Shown here: positions 1 through 10,500 of the stretch, piece after piece | Layout: every line of letters starts with the position of its first letter | Numbering within the stretch: the first letter of the stretch is position 1 | Origin: Levilactobacillus tongjiangensis | Lineage (GTDB): Bacteria; Bacillota; Bacilli; Lactobacillales; Lactobacillaceae | Reading direction: 5' to 3' | NCBI RefSeq assembly: GCF_003946345.1 | Contig: NZ_RHNY01000009.1 | Coordinates: 1-64,000 of the forward strand | Length of the DNA stretch: 64,000 nucleotides | The notes under the pieces: model-generated | What the model was told of the DNA's origin: nothing | Databases searched by the model: none | What the model saw: the letters and a program-made list of their open reading frames with translations, nothing else | Program-made: the position numbers and the translations under genes

Positions 1-310
1 GGGTTTGATACCAAGTATCAAACCGCCCTACACATATTTGGTTTGTCGAAACAATGTTCAGTTTTCAAAGGTCTACCAGTTATCCGCTCTCGCAGATAAC
101 TTAATAATCATATCATTCAATCAATATGATGTCAACAGGAAGTTTGATTTAACAACGTTCCTCACTGACCGCCGTCTCAATGAGACAGCTAGAATAATAT
201 ATCATTTTATCAACACAACTGTCAACAACTAATTTCACTCTTTCAAATTGGTCTAGCTGATGAATCGCCGTGACAACGTATATAACTATACCAACCACAG
301 GTCCCACCGT
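1..310 (-). promoter_or_regulatory. rRNA operon tandem promoters and leader (16S gene beyond the left edge)
   Basis: Read on the minus strand, this stretch has two strong promoters in tandem. P1 has TTGACA at 225-220 and TATATT at 201-196 (18-nt spacer). P2 has TTGACA at 135-130 and TATGAT at 112-107 (17-nt spacer). Downstream comes a leader containing TTTGAAAACTGAACA (about 73-59), the type of sequence found in the 5' leader of Bacilli rRNA operons, and then a perfect 10-bp hairpin at 2-24. Tandem near-consensus promoters before such a leader are typical of rrn operons, so a 16S gene should lie just left of position 1. A stable-RNA or tRNA operon is the alternative. Confidence 0.7.
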
Positions 311-375
311 CAACTAAAATACGTAGAAAATGAAAATTATTTTCAAAGGCGAATACTATCTCTGAAAGCTGTTAA

Positions 376-414
376 AAAGAGACGGATAAACCGGGTGTTC
401 CCCGTACCGTCTCC
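376..414 (-). terminator. Terminator of the MFS transporter gene
   Basis: On the minus strand GAGACGG and CCGTCTC form a 7-bp outer stem with further pairing inside. The stem is followed directly by TTTTT. It lies about 30 nt beyond the stop codon of the MFS gene. Confidence 0.7.
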
Positions 415-440
415 CAATAATGGTTCGTCTCGATTTTTAC

Positions 441-1622
441 TCAGCCTTCACGTCGACTGATAATCGGCCAAATTCCCACCAAAAAACAAATGGCAATCAC
501 ACCATCAACCACGGCACACAGGGAAAATAGCAACGAAAAGGACGTAGAGTAGCTAATGACAACACCACCAAGAACCGGCCCTAACGCTTTACCCAAAGAG
601 GAAAAGGCGTTCACCAACCCCTGGTACAAGCCTTCATTACCGACCGTATGTGCATTAATTAACGCTGGGACACCAGGAACATAGACAGCTTCTCCAAAAG
701 TCAGTAGGGTCATTGCGCCAAATAAGACAACTACACTAGATGCACCACTTAATAGAAGAAACGATCCACCAATTGCCACCAGCCCCATCAAAATCTGCCA
801 AGGCACTACCCGCGGATGGTTCACGCGGGCCATTAGCGTTTGAATGACGATCAGTAAGATACCGTTGTAAACCCACAGGTAACTATACAGTTTGATACTA
901 AGTCCTTCATTTTGAATAAATACCGACACATTACTCATCCACTGTGCGTAGGTCACCCACATAAAGATCAAGGTTAATAAAAGAACGCCTAATCCGACTT
1001 TCGTTAATTGCTGCTTTATCCGCGGTTGACGGACGGCTGTTTGATCATTTTTTACATCAAACGATAAGGACCGCTGTTCAAATTTTCCCGCACACTTCGC
1101 CCACAGAATCAGGGCTAACCCATAGCAACCAATGAGCAGGGCAAAAATTGGACGTAAGCTATGGCGAAACAACAACCCGATACTAGCAGTACCCACCACT
1201 AACCCAACATTAATGAAAATATAGAGCAAGTTGAACAAACGGCCATCAGTTCCCAGCTGCGCCGTAATCGCCGTAATTAGAGTCAACATTCCGCCCGTTA
1301 GCAAGCCAAAGATGACTAAGACGATTGGATAGGCAATGAGACCATTCCAAATAAAGCCGACTCCCGCATCAATCAATAAAACCGCTAACATGGCTAGTCC
1401 AACAAACCGTGCTGAGTAGCGATCCGTTAAGACGCCACCTATGTATCCCCCTAATACGTTACAGCCAGAGTACGCCGCCAGTATCAGACCACTTTGAACC
1501 AAATTCAGGTGTAAGTCTCCATGTAAATAGATTGTTGTCAGTGGCCACATCACGCTATACGCCGTGTTTACCAAAAATCCTAAAACCAGTAATGGCCACA
1601 TTTTTCGCATCACTTTTGCCAC
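441..1622 (-). CDS. Major facilitator superfamily transporter (multidrug-type exporter)
   Basis: The protein has 393 residues and about 12 hydrophobic membrane segments in two halves, separated by a hydrophilic loop at about residues 185-205. This is the standard size and layout of a proton-driven MFS permease. Between segments 2 and 3 sits GGVLTDRYSARF, a good match to the MFS motif A (GxLxDRxGRR). The start is a GTG, preceded at 9 nt by AAGGGG. The family fits multidrug or sugar-efflux exporters, but the substrate cannot be read from the sequence. The gene is monocistronic, with its own terminator, between the rRNA promoters and the divergent lysS. Family call is secure; substrate is unknown. 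Confidence 0.85.
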   Translation of the reverse strand: MAKVMRKMWPLLVLGFLVNTAYSVMWPLTTIYLHGDLHLNLVQSGLILAAYSGCNVLGGYIGGVLTDRYSARFVGLAMLAVLLIDAGVGFIWNGLIAYPIVLVIFGLLTGGMLTLITAITAQLGTDGRLFNLLYIFINVGLVVGTASIGLLFRHSLRPIFALLIGCYGLALILWAKCAGKFEQRSLSFDVKNDQTAVRQPRIKQQLTKVGLGVLLLTLIFMWVTYAQWMSNVSVFIQNEGLSIKLYSYLWVYNGILLIVIQTLMARVNHPRVVPWQILMGLVAIGGSFLLLSGASSVVVLFGAMTLLTFGEAVYVPGVPALINAHTVGNEGLYQGLVNAFSSLGKALGPVLGGVVISYSTSFSLLFSLCAVVDGVIAICFLVGIWPIISRREG

Positions 1623-1780
1623 GTTACTTTTCCCCTTCTTTCGATTTCTTTCTATAGATATCAGCTTCTTTAAATTCAGTCTATCATGTTTACTAAGTCC
1701 CCCAAAAGGCCTGCCAGTCAGAAAGCTACTAAATACCGCAAAAAGAAAGCGCCTTCATGGACCTAACGCGCCGTTGGGAC

Positions 1781-1809
1781 TTGCTTATTCAACAAAAATC
1801 AACTAAATT
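1781..1809 (+). promoter_or_regulatory. Probable lysS promoter
   Basis: TTGCTT at 1781-1786 and TAAATT at 1804-1809 are separated by exactly 17 nt, about 58 nt before the lysS start. No T-box core (AGGGTGGNACCGCG) is visible in this leader. Confidence 0.45.
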
Positions 1810-1866
1810 TAAGGGAGGTCTGGATTCATAGAACTTTCGAATCAATACTTTATAGGAGGACACAAC

Positions 1867-3378
1867 ATGGGTAACAGCAAGAATAATAATGCCACACCGG
1901 CCAATCTAAATGATCAAATGCAGGTTCGTCGGGATAAAATGAATAATCTACAAGAACAGGGCATCGCGCCTTTCGGTCACCGCTTCGATAGAACTGACGA
2001 CAGTAAGTCGCTCGTTGAAAAGTACGACAAGTATGATAAAGAAGAGTTGATGGAAGACAAACATTATGTTGCTGTTGCGGGTCGGATTACCGGTAAGCGT
2101 GGTAGTGGTAAGGCCGGCTTCATCGACTTGCTCGACAGAACTGGTGTCATCCAAGGTTATGCACGACAAGACGAACTTGGTGAAGACAAGTACAGCCTTT
2201 ACAAGACCCTAGACTTAGGGGACTTTATCGGTGCCAAGGGTTACGTCATCAAGACAAACACTGGTGCTCTCACGCTCCGTTTCACTGACTTTGAATTCTT
2301 ATCAAAGGCTTTACGGCCATTACCAGATAAGTATCATGGTCTGACTAATCCTGAAACTATCTACCGTCAACGGTACCTTGACTTAATTTCAAACCGTGAC
2401 AGCTTTGACCGGTTTGTTAAAGTCACTCAAATCAAGCGCGCTATCCGTGAATACTTGGACAGCGAAGGTTACTTAGAAGTCGACACGCCAGTCCTTCAAA
2501 CTGAAGCTGGTGGTGCTGAAGCCCGGCCATTCGTGACCCACTCCAACGCATTTGACATTCCATTGTACCTCCGGATTGCCACTGAACTTTACCTCAAGCG
2601 TTTAATCGTTGGTGGTATGGAAAAAGTTTACGAATTAGGCAAAGACTTCCGGAACGAAGGGACTGACGTCCGTCATAACCCTGAATTTAACATGGTTGAA
2701 GTCTATACTGCCTACGCTGATTACACCGATGTCATGGACTTAACAGAAAACATCTTCCGGTTCGTGGCTAACAAGGTTAACGGCTCTGGTCAAATCAGTT
2801 ACCAAGGTAAAGATATCGACCTCGACAGTGATTTCAAGCGCGTTCATATGGTTGACGCCGTTAAGGACGCCACTGGTATCGACTTCTGGCAACCAATGTC
2901 TGATGAAGATGCCCACAAAATTGCCGAAGAAAATGGCATTCATTGTGAACCATACTGGAAGGTTGGTCACATCATCAACGCCTTCTTCGAAGAAAAGGTT
3001 CAAGACAACCTGGTCAACCCAACCTTCATCTATGGTCACCCCGTTGAAATCTCACCATTAGCTAAGAAGAACCCTAAGGATGCACGATTCACCGACCGGT
3101 TCGAACTTTACATCGATGGTAGTGAATACGGTAACGCCTTTACTGAATTAAACGACCCCGTCGATCAACGTCAACGGTTCGAAGCTCAAGATGCAGAACG
3201 GGCAGCCGGTAACGAAGAAGCCCACGGTATCGATAACGATTACGTCGAAGCCATGGAATATGGTATGCCACCTACTGGTGGTTTGGGCATTGGGATCGAC
3301 CGGATGACGATGTTGTTAACTGATTCAACCTCCATCCGCGACGTCATGCTCTTCCCAACCATGCGGCCTAACGACTAA
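1867..3378 (+). CDS. lysS: Lysine--tRNA ligase (class II)
   Basis: This cytoplasmic enzyme charges tRNA-Lys with lysine using ATP. The protein of 503 residues has the normal class II LysRS layout. An N-terminal OB-fold anticodon-binding domain (about residues 60-165) is followed by the catalytic domain with motif 2 ([18 protein letters not shown], about 263-280) and motif 3 ([12 protein letters not shown], near 480). The start is set by a strong AGGAGG 8 nt upstream of ATG. The first 15 or so residues ([16 protein letters not shown]) are a low-complexity extension. murE follows after 20 nt, so both are probably cotranscribed. Both use lysine if MurE is the L-lysine type. Confidence 0.97.
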   Translation: MGNSKNNNATPANLNDQMQVRRDKMNNLQEQGIAPFGHRFDRTDDSKSLVEKYDKYDKEELMEDKHYVAVAGRITGKRGSGKAGFIDLLDRTGVIQGYARQDELGEDKYSLYKTLDLGDFIGAKGYVIKTNTGALTLRFTDFEFLSKALRPLPDKYHGLTNPETIYRQRYLDLISNRDSFDRFVKVTQIKRAIREYLDSEGYLEVDTPVLQTEAGGAEARPFVTHSNAFDIPLYLRIATELYLKRLIVGGMEKVYELGKDFRNEGTDVRHNPEFNMVEVYTAYADYTDVMDLTENIFRFVANKVNGSGQISYQGKDIDLDSDFKRVHMVDAVKDATGIDFWQPMSDEDAHKIAEENGIHCEPYWKVGHIINAFFEEKVQDNLVNPTFIYGHPVEISPLAKKNPKDARFTDRFELYIDGSEYGNAFTELNDPVDQRQRFEAQDAERAAGNEEAHGIDNDYVEAMEYGMPPTGGLGIGIDRMTMLLTDSTSIRDVMLFPTMRPND

Positions 3379-3398
3379 CCACGAAAAGAGGCAATTGA

Positions 3399-4913
3399 AT
3401 GAGAGCAAACCAGCTGATCGCGTTACTGCAGGAACATAACTTATTTCGCAGTACCACGCTTAAATCAGACGACGTCGACTTTGCATCGTTAACCTACGAT
3501 TCCCGCAAGGCCAGCGCCAACGGCCTCTTCGTCTGCAAGGGCTTCAATTTTTCAGTGGATTATCTGCACGCCGCCATTCAAAATGGTGCCAGCGCCTACT
3601 TGGCTGAAAAAGACTACCACGTTGACGTTCCCGCGATTCTAGTTAGTGACGTTCGTAAAGCGTTATCGCTCGCGGCTCAGCTATACTTCGGGTTTCCGCA
3701 GAATGACCTGTTTGTCATTGGGTATACCGGTACCAAAGGGAAAACGACCTCAACCTACTTTACTAAGAATATTCTTAACCACACCTTCCCCCAACAGGTG
3801 GCCATGTTCTCAACCATCAACCACATTCTTGGTCCACGGCCAGAAGATCAGTTTCGCGCTCACCTTACGACGGCCGAATCTTTTGACCTCTTCCACGAGA
3901 TGCGGCAGGCTGTTGATAACGGACAAAAGGTGCTGGTCATGGAAGTTGCGTCACAAGCTTACCTACTGGACCGCGTGTACGGGTTAAAATTTGATGTTGG
4001 GATTTTCCTCAATATTTCTCCTGATCACATTGGGGTCAATGAGCATCCTAACTTCGCTAACTACCTCTTCTGTAAAATGCAGCTCATGCTTAACTCGCGT
4101 AACTGCATCATTGACGCAGATATGGATCATTTTGATGAAGTCTACGCCGCAGCGAAGGTCTCGACTGAACCGAACCACATCTTCACTTATGGTTTCAATC
4201 AAGAACAGGCTAGTCTGTCCATCACAAGTAGTGAGGCTACTTTGACGGACAGTGAATTTGGACTAACGGCCAATGATGAACGGCTAACTGATTTAGCAAC
4301 GACGTTCAACGTTTCAGTGCCTGGTGACTTTAACCAGAGCAATGCTACGGCCGCTATTTTGGCTAGTTACTTAGCCGGTGCTCACGTCGCTGATATGCAA
4401 AACGGCTTGGCCCACACGACCATTCCCGGTCGGATGGAATTCATCAAGACGCAGCACCACGGAACGGTCTACATTGACTACGCCCATGACTGGGGTAGTA
4501 TGAACGCCCTTCTGAGTTTCCTACACACCCAATTTCCTGACCATCAGATTATCACCGTGCTTGGTAGTACGGGTGATAAGGGTGAGGATCGACGTGAAGG
4601 ATTTGCCCAAGCCCTTAATGACTACGCGGACGTTGCCTTCTTAACCACTGACGATCCGGGTCACGAAGATCCCATCGCCATTGCTAAAGAAATCGATAGT
4701 CACATTGACCACAATAAGGTGAACGTGACCATCATTGCCCAGCGTGAAGAAGCCATTCAGCACGCCATTGCTACTGCCACTAATAACGATCTCGTCGTTT
4801 TAGCTGGTAAGGGACAAGACGCTTATCAAAAAATCAATGGGGTCGACACCCCGTACGCCTCCGATCCCGTCGTTGCCCACGAGGTTATCGACGACTTGGC
4901 AGACGAAAAATAA
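3399..4913 (+). CDS. murE: UDP-N-acetylmuramoyl-tripeptide synthetase, MurE family, probably L-lysine adding
   Basis: Mur ligases add amino acids to the peptidoglycan precursor; MurE adds the third residue to UDP-MurNAc-L-Ala-D-Glu in the cytoplasm. The protein (504 residues) has the ATP-binding loop GYTGTKGKTTST (about 108-119), the TTAESFDL segment that contacts UDP-MurNAc peptide, NISPDH, a central FCKMQL where the family carries its carbamylated lysine, and GRMEF. The substrate loop reads TTDDPGHEDP rather than the DNPR of meso-DAP enzymes, so the arginine that grips DAP is missing. Lysine is therefore the likelier substrate. YAHDWGSMNALL and GDKGEDRREGF diverge from typical MurE, so a specialised paralogue (MurE2) is possible. 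Confidence 0.88.
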   Translation: MRANQLIALLQEHNLFRSTTLKSDDVDFASLTYDSRKASANGLFVCKGFNFSVDYLHAAIQNGASAYLAEKDYHVDVPAILVSDVRKALSLAAQLYFGFPQNDLFVIGYTGTKGKTTSTYFTKNILNHTFPQQVAMFSTINHILGPRPEDQFRAHLTTAESFDLFHEMRQAVDNGQKVLVMEVASQAYLLDRVYGLKFDVGIFLNISPDHIGVNEHPNFANYLFCKMQLMLNSRNCIIDADMDHFDEVYAAAKVSTEPNHIFTYGFNQEQASLSITSSEATLTDSEFGLTANDERLTDLATTFNVSVPGDFNQSNATAAILASYLAGAHVADMQNGLAHTTIPGRMEFIKTQHHGTVYIDYAHDWGSMNALLSFLHTQFPDHQIITVLGSTGDKGEDRREGFAQALNDYADVAFLTTDDPGHEDPIAIAKEIDSHIDHNKVNVTIIAQREEAIQHAIATATNNDLVVLAGKGQDAYQKINGVDTPYASDPVVAHEVIDDLADEK

Positions 4914-4917
4914 GACC

Positions 4918-4955
4918 AGAAAAAAAGAGTTTGGAATTTCCAAACTCTTTTTTTG
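4918..4955. terminator. Bidirectional terminator between murE and the convergent gene
   Basis: AAAGAGTTTGGAA and TTCCAAACTCTTT form a near-perfect hairpin at 4924-4950. It has a T run on the right and an A run on the left, so it can stop transcription from both sides. Confidence 0.85.
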
Positions 4956-4956
4956 T

Positions 4957-5916
4957 TTACCGTCGACGCTTACGCCGCCGTTTTTGACTATATTTGATTT
5001 GTTTAATATGTTTCTTGTGGGTTAAGTGCCGATCCGTCGCAAATAGTTCCTGACTAGCGGTGGGGTGACGGCGCAAGTAATCCTGCGTAAATGCGTCCAC
5101 TTTCGTGTGATCATTCGCATCGATACCCTCACGTTGCATCGCCGTAGTCAGTTCTTCAAAGAAACTCTCCAGCTTAGGATCATACATCGTGACTAATGCA
5201 TCGTGGTGCCCACTAACCCAATCCAGCAACGGCTGACCTTGTGGTAACTTTTTTTGCGTCATTAAGTAACTAAATAAGGTCGTCAAAGCAAATGGCACCA
5301 GATTGAACAGCTCTGGCACTCGGTCCTGTTCATCTAGTAAATGCGTAAATGGCCCAAACATGATTTCACTGAGCGTCTTGACGTCCCAGTCCTGAGGTTC
5401 TAAGTGCTTCCCCGTAATCATCAATTCAGCCGTCGTATGAACGATCGTCACAAAGTGTTGCAGGTCGTCAGCCTTTAAATTGGCAACATCAGCCTGTTCC
5501 ACCATGTCCTGAACCCACTGTTCAACCAATGCAACCACATCTTCATAGGCAGCTTGTTCATCAGCCGCTTCGGCGTGTTTCTCGACCAACACAGGCCGAG
5601 CGTTCTTTAAGGCCACTTCTAATTCCTTTAAATTAGGAAGTTGTTGCGCCTTAAAATAAGCCGTGAGGACGGGAACCACCGCTACAAAGTAAAGGTGCGG
5701 TTGATCAACCAACGTTGGCAAGGCTGCCAATGTTGCTGCAACCTGTTGTGCCGTCCAAGTATCCCCCGCCATATTGACGGTCTCTCGAGCGTGCAAAACA
5801 TCCTGCAAAATGTTAGCCGCAAACTTTTGCTGGTTAGCTGACAATTGCGCCAATCGTTCTGGCGTCAAAAATTCTGCTGGCGTCAGTGATTTGGCAGTTG
5901 ACTCTGTTCGTTTCAT
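4957..5916 (-). CDS. Uncharacterised helical protein with arginine-rich C-terminus
   Basis: I do not recognise this family. The 319-residue product has no signal peptide or membrane segment and looks almost entirely alpha-helical. It ends in a very basic tail (KYSQKRRRKRRR) after a histidine/lysine-rich stretch, HLTHKKHIKQIK. Such a tail suggests contact with nucleic acid, ribosomes or acidic membrane lipid, but nothing in the sequence decides which. The ATG start is preceded by AGGGGA. A promoter is seen upstream (TTGCTT at 5981-5976, 18 nt, TATAAT at 5957-5952). The gene is convergent with murE and stands alone. Confidence 0.75.
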   Translation of the reverse strand: MKRTESTAKSLTPAEFLTPERLAQLSANQQKFAANILQDVLHARETVNMAGDTWTAQQVAATLAALPTLVDQPHLYFVAVVPVLTAYFKAQQLPNLKELEVALKNARPVLVEKHAEAADEQAAYEDVVALVEQWVQDMVEQADVANLKADDLQHFVTIVHTTAELMITGKHLEPQDWDVKTLSEIMFGPFTHLLDEQDRVPELFNLVPFALTTLFSYLMTQKKLPQGQPLLDWVSGHHDALVTMYDPKLESFFEELTTAMQREGIDANDHTKVDAFTQDYLRRHPTASQELFATDRHLTHKKHIKQIKYSQKRRRKRRR

Positions 5917-5951
5917 AACTTCTATTCCCCTATCTTGAAGCCCACCCCTCT

Positions 5952-5981
5952 ATTATAGGAAAAATAATTAAGAAAAAGCAA
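5952..5981 (-). promoter_or_regulatory. Promoter of the helical hypothetical gene
   Basis: On the minus strand TTGCTT (5981-5976) and a perfect TATAAT (5957-5952) are separated by 18 nt, 36 nt before the start codon. Confidence 0.6.
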
Positions 5982-6078
5982 ATCCCTCGTGAACTCCTTA
6001 CCAAATTCAAGACAAATCCGGTAAAGTTCGTTATATTAGAGTTTCGGAAACCATTTCGTAAAGGAGTAACCAATTAGC

Positions 6079-7245
6079 ATGGCAGATAAAGTAGTAATTG
6101 TTAGTGCGGCCCGGACCCCAATCGGCAAATTTGGCCGGATTTTTAACGGAATATCCGCCGTTCAGTTGGGGACCATCGCTGCGAAGGCCGCCATTGAACG
6201 TAGCGGCCTCGCACCCGCCATGATTCAGCAAACCATTTTTGGAACAGTATTGCAGGCTGGGCAAGGACAAAATGTCGCCCGTCAGATAGAATTGAACGCT
6301 GGTTTACCAGTCACTAGTACCGCCATGACCATTAATCAGGTCTGTGGCTCAAGTCTTAAAGCCATCCGTTTGGGCCAAAGCGCTATCCTGATGGGTGACG
6401 CAGACGCTGTCTTAGTAGGTGGAACTGAGAGTATGAGTCACGCCCCATACTTAAACCCTCGGACCCGTTGGGGCAGTAAATATGGTGATGTAACCCTAAC
6501 AGATAGTCTGGCTAAGGATGGTCTGATGGACGCCTTCAACGACGTTCCCATGGGTATCACCGCCGAAAATGTTGCAGAAAAATATCACGTCAGTCGAGCC
6601 GAACAAGATGCCTTTTCCTTAGATTCTCAGAAAAAGGCTACCCGGGCCCAACTTAACGGCCAATTTACGGATGAAATTACACCGGTTCCCGTGGGCGATA
6701 AACTCATCACCACCGATGAAGCCGTACGTACCGATACTTCTCTGGAACAACTTGCCGCTCTCAAACCCTCATTCAAGCCTAATGGCACGGTGACTGCTGG
6801 AAACTCAGCAGGGCTCAATGATGGGGCAGCTGCCATGATCTTAATGCGTAAATCTGCTGCGGACGCTGCCGGCATCCCCTATTTGGCAACGTTAGCGGGT
6901 TATCAAGAAGTTGGTATTGACCCAGCCATCATGGGGTATGCGCCCGTCACCGCTATTCAGCAGGTCCTGACACAAGCCAATTTAACGCTAGCTGATATTG
7001 GTCGTTTTGAAATCAACGAAGCCTTTGCCTCGCAATCCGTCGCCATTGCTCGGGACCTACACCTCCCGGCCGAAAGGCTAAACGTCAATGGTGGTTCAAT
7101 TGCCTTAGGCCACCCGCTGGGTGCTTCAGGAACACGAATTGCCGTTACTTTACTGTACGAACTACTCCACAGTGACAGCAAACGTGGACTAGCCAGCATG
7201 TGCGTTGGCGGTGGAATGGGAATTGCCCTCATTATTGAACGCTAG
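6079..7245 (+). CDS. Acetyl-CoA C-acetyltransferase (thiolase)
   Basis: Thiolases condense two acetyl-CoA molecules to acetoacetyl-CoA, or run the reverse. The product (388 residues) has all expected active-site signatures: the acyl-accepting cysteine in NQVCGSS (Cys89), NEAFA (about 315), the GGSIALGHPLGASG histidine loop (about 340) and the C-terminal cysteine in CVGGGMG. In lactobacilli this enzyme starts the mevalonate route to isoprenoids. No hydroxymethylglutaryl-CoA synthase or reductase gene is beside it, so the pathway link is inferred from family knowledge. AAAGGAG lies 11 nt upstream of ATG. The gene is apparently monocistronic. Confidence 0.93.
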   Translation: MADKVVIVSAARTPIGKFGRIFNGISAVQLGTIAAKAAIERSGLAPAMIQQTIFGTVLQAGQGQNVARQIELNAGLPVTSTAMTINQVCGSSLKAIRLGQSAILMGDADAVLVGGTESMSHAPYLNPRTRWGSKYGDVTLTDSLAKDGLMDAFNDVPMGITAENVAEKYHVSRAEQDAFSLDSQKKATRAQLNGQFTDEITPVPVGDKLITTDEAVRTDTSLEQLAALKPSFKPNGTVTAGNSAGLNDGAAAMILMRKSAADAAGIPYLATLAGYQEVGIDPAIMGYAPVTAIQQVLTQANLTLADIGRFEINEAFASQSVAIARDLHLPAERLNVNGGSIALGHPLGASGTRIAVTLLYELLHSDSKRGLASMCVGGGMGIALIIER

Positions 7246-7267
7246 TCTCTGACCGACCCTTAATCTC

Positions 7268-7276
7268 TGCTATAAT
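7268..7276 (+). promoter_or_regulatory. Extended -10 promoter of the small membrane protein gene
   Basis: TGCTATAAT is a perfect extended -10 element, 35 nt before the start codon. The -35 region is weak, as is common when the TGn extension is present. Confidence 0.6.
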
Positions 7277-7311
7277 GGAGCCACTACACAACCATAAAAG
7301 GAGCGAAAATC

Positions 7312-7503
7312 ATGTTGACCAGTGATTTTGACGTAAAACTAAAATTAATCATTTTATTCACCGCGGGCCTAGTGGCTTTAGCAGTTATTCTGGGTTATCT
7401 CTGGCATCGTAACCATCAGTATTATCAAGGATTCACTGGTCTACTTGGTGTGATTGTCGTTCAGCTGTTCGTTCTGACATCGCTATTATTAATTCACCAA
7501 TAA
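7312..7503 (+). CDS. Small two-helix membrane protein of unknown function
   Basis: The 63-residue product has two hydrophobic helices (about residues 11-28 and 40-61). They are joined by a short hydrophilic loop, HRNHQYYQGF. It has no signal peptide or known motif. It is supported as a real gene by an extended -10 promoter, an AAAGGAG site 9 nt before ATG, and its own downstream terminator. I do not recognise the family. Confidence 0.7.
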   Translation: MLTSDFDVKLKLIILFTAGLVALAVILGYLWHRNHQYYQGFTGLLGVIVVQLFVLTSLLLIHQ

Positions 7504-7505
7504 AA

Positions 7506-7547
7506 AATGAGGTTGTATCGTTCTAAACGGTATAACCTCATTTTTGT
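7506..7547. terminator. Terminator shared by the small membrane protein gene and addA
   Basis: AAATGAGGTT and AACCTCATTT pair around a 17-nt loop that itself partly pairs. T and A runs on the two sides make it usable in both directions. Confidence 0.75.
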
Positions 7548-7554
7548 ATCATCA

Positions 7555-10500
7555 TTACTTTTGAATCTCTTGCTTAGGCACCGCAACCAACTGCCCAGCA
7601 GTAAGCAAATACAAATACTGGGCAATAATTGGCTGCTGCGTCATTTGTTGTAACGCCTCGGCGTACAGATTAACCTGGCCACCATACCGTTCAATCAATT
7701 TAGCCTCACTCTGCGCTAAATTACGCGAATTAACATGATCGGTCTTGTAGTCAAACAGAATAATCCCCTCTGACGTCCTTAAGTAACCATCCACAATCCC
7801 ATGGACTAACACTTGGGAATCAGCTTCCTGAAAATCCTTAAAAAGGCTCTGAGCTGGCATCAATAATGAGAATGGCACCTCACGCTGCAAATCCTCTGGG
7901 TTAGCTAAAATCTGTTGGCCCAGGTTACTTTGGAAAAATTGTAAAATTGCAGTAATTTGTATCCGTTCAGCCACTTCGCTGGTCAAGATACCATCTGTAA
8001 CCAATCCATCAATAACTGACTGAATGCTATCATTCGTTGGTTCCGTTGACACGGATATCTGCTGTAACACTAAGTGGGTTGCCGTCCCAATTTCAGTTGC
8101 CAACGGCTCTCGCACAGTCTGTAGAAATTCCGGTCGCGCAAAATCATGTGTAACAAATCGATTTCCCGCTTGACCGTGCGTACCAGGCTGATATTCGCCA
8201 ATTGACGCGTTATCAGGATCTTCAAACAGCCGCTTAGCTTCAGAAACTGATTGATACGCTGTTGTTACTGTAGCCGTCTGATGCGGATACTGAAAATCCA
8301 TAATATGCTTAACTTGCGCACTATCAACTGTATCAGAAACAGTCTCGGCCGACTTAGCGGTCTGCGTCAACCAATCAACTGCCGCTTCGTTAACCTGCTG
8401 TGCCGGCTCAACATCGGCGGCCGTGGCAAAGTGCACCTTGAACTTAGCTGGATCACCAGCTAAACCACCGAAAGTCGTTGAACCCTGACGTAAGGTCTCA
8501 TCGAATTGTGGATCACGCACTAAACACATACCGATCCAGTCCAAATAGTTAGCTAAGGTGTTCTTTTCACGCAAGGTAGCGTTTAACACCAGATCTGGAC
8601 TTTGATAAGCCTGTTCCCAAGCTGAAATGGCCTCGGCTTCGCTCTTATGGGAACCAACAATATAAATCCGTGATTCAGCCCGGGTCAACGCCACGTAAAG
8701 TTTCCGCATTTCCTCAGCCAGGCTAGCCCGTGAAATGGCTTGTGCCGTGACTAATTTTTGCAGGCTGGGAGCCTTGATCCGACTTTCAGGGTTCAAATAG
8801 TCGATACCAATTCCCGACTTCCCACCCATCACATAATTTCCCTGCTGGTCTTGCCGATTAAACTGGCGAGAAGCATCCATGATAAACACCACGGGAAACT
8901 CAAGCCCTTTACTCCCATGAATCGTCATCACTGACACAGCATCTTCTGCTGACTGAACTGGCGCCCCAGCCAGATCCGCATCTCGTTCTTGTAACTTTTC
9001 TACAAACCGTACAAATTGAAAAAGGCTCTTGAAACTACTCTTCTCATAACTCTGGGCCCGTTCATACAAAGCGTGCAAGTTGGCTTGTCGTTGTTCCCCT
9101 GCAGGCATCCCACCAACGTAGTCTAAGAACCCAGTCTCCTGATAAATTCGCCAAATCAACGTCACCAATTCATTTTGCTGAGCAATGTCACGGAAGGTTT
9201 GCAACTGCTCTAAGAAATGACTGACTTTATCATAAACCGTCTGCTGGAAATCACTGGCGCTACCCGCCGCAAAAGTCCGTTGGAAATGCTGAACAGCTTG
9301 GAAATAATCTCCCGTTCGCTGATTGATTCGTAGCAATGCCAGTTCATTTTCATTCAAGCCCACGATTGGTGACCGCAAAACGGCAGCCAAAGGAATATCC
9401 TGATACGGATTATCAATTACCCGGAGTAGTGCCATCATAATTTGAATTTCCGTTGTCTTAAAGTAGTTCTGTGCGTCGTTAACAACTACTGGAATACCCA
9501 ACCGTCGCAGTTCATCGGTAATAATCAAGTTGTTGGTCCGCGTTGGCGTCAACAACGTAATATCCTTATACGTTATCGGTCGTACCTGCTTGGCATCACG
9601 ATCGTAAATAGGTGTCTTATCGGCAATTAATTGCTGAATCTGTTTACCAACGAGTAACACTTCACCCTGATGCTTATTATCCACCTGGAAAGTAGCATCC
9701 ATGGCTTCTCCATCATTACTTTGAGAATCATTATTCCCCTCAGTCAGGTAAACTAGCAGTTCCGCAGTACTTTCAACTTTCTCGGGATAGTACGTTGCCC
9801 CAAATTTCAACTGCGCCGACCCTGTATAAGCAATTTCTCCCAGCTCTCGGTCCATCAATTGCTTGAAAATCAAGTTGGTAAAATCATCCACGTTTTTCAT
9901 CGAACGAAAGTTTTCAGCCAAGACAATCAACTCACCAGCTTGACTGTCCGCTTGATAGCAATCCGTCTTGCCCATGAATAAAGTGGGATCTGCTTGTCGA
10001 AATCGATAAATTGACTGCTTAACGTCACCCACCATAAAAAGATTACCAGTCGGTGCCGGTTGAGCAATCGCCGTTAAAATAGCCTCTTGCAGGCTGTTGG
10101 TATCTTGATACTCATCCACCATGATTTCAGCATATTGGTCTTGTAATTGTTGCGCTACCTGGTGTGATTGCGCGGTATCTTGCGTCAGAATTTCCAAGGC
10201 TGCATGCTCAATATCCGCAAAATCTAAAACGTGGCGTCGTTGTTTCTCTTGACGATAGGCTTGCCGGAAGTCTGTGACGACTTTGCCAAGTTCAGTAACG
10301 AGTTCTCCGGCTGCCGCAATAGTCGACATAGCTTGCGCTTCATCCTGAATCAAATACGTCTTCTTCAGCGTCTCTAATTGCTTTTTGGCTGGATCATAAT
10401 AGGTCGTCTTAAGTTCGTTGTAAACGGGATAATCCTCATTTGCCTTGCGAATACTAGGAATACGCCCCCATGGGAAGTTCTGAATGGCTGCTCGCAACGC

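Noticed and set aside
5-460. Two short open frames of 75 and 66 codons
   Set aside because: They lie on the opposite strand of the rRNA promoter and leader and the MFS terminator, have no ribosome sites and no protein-like composition.
1687-1866. T-box riboswitch before lysS
   Set aside because: No conserved T-box sequence, specifier stem or terminator/antiterminator is visible.
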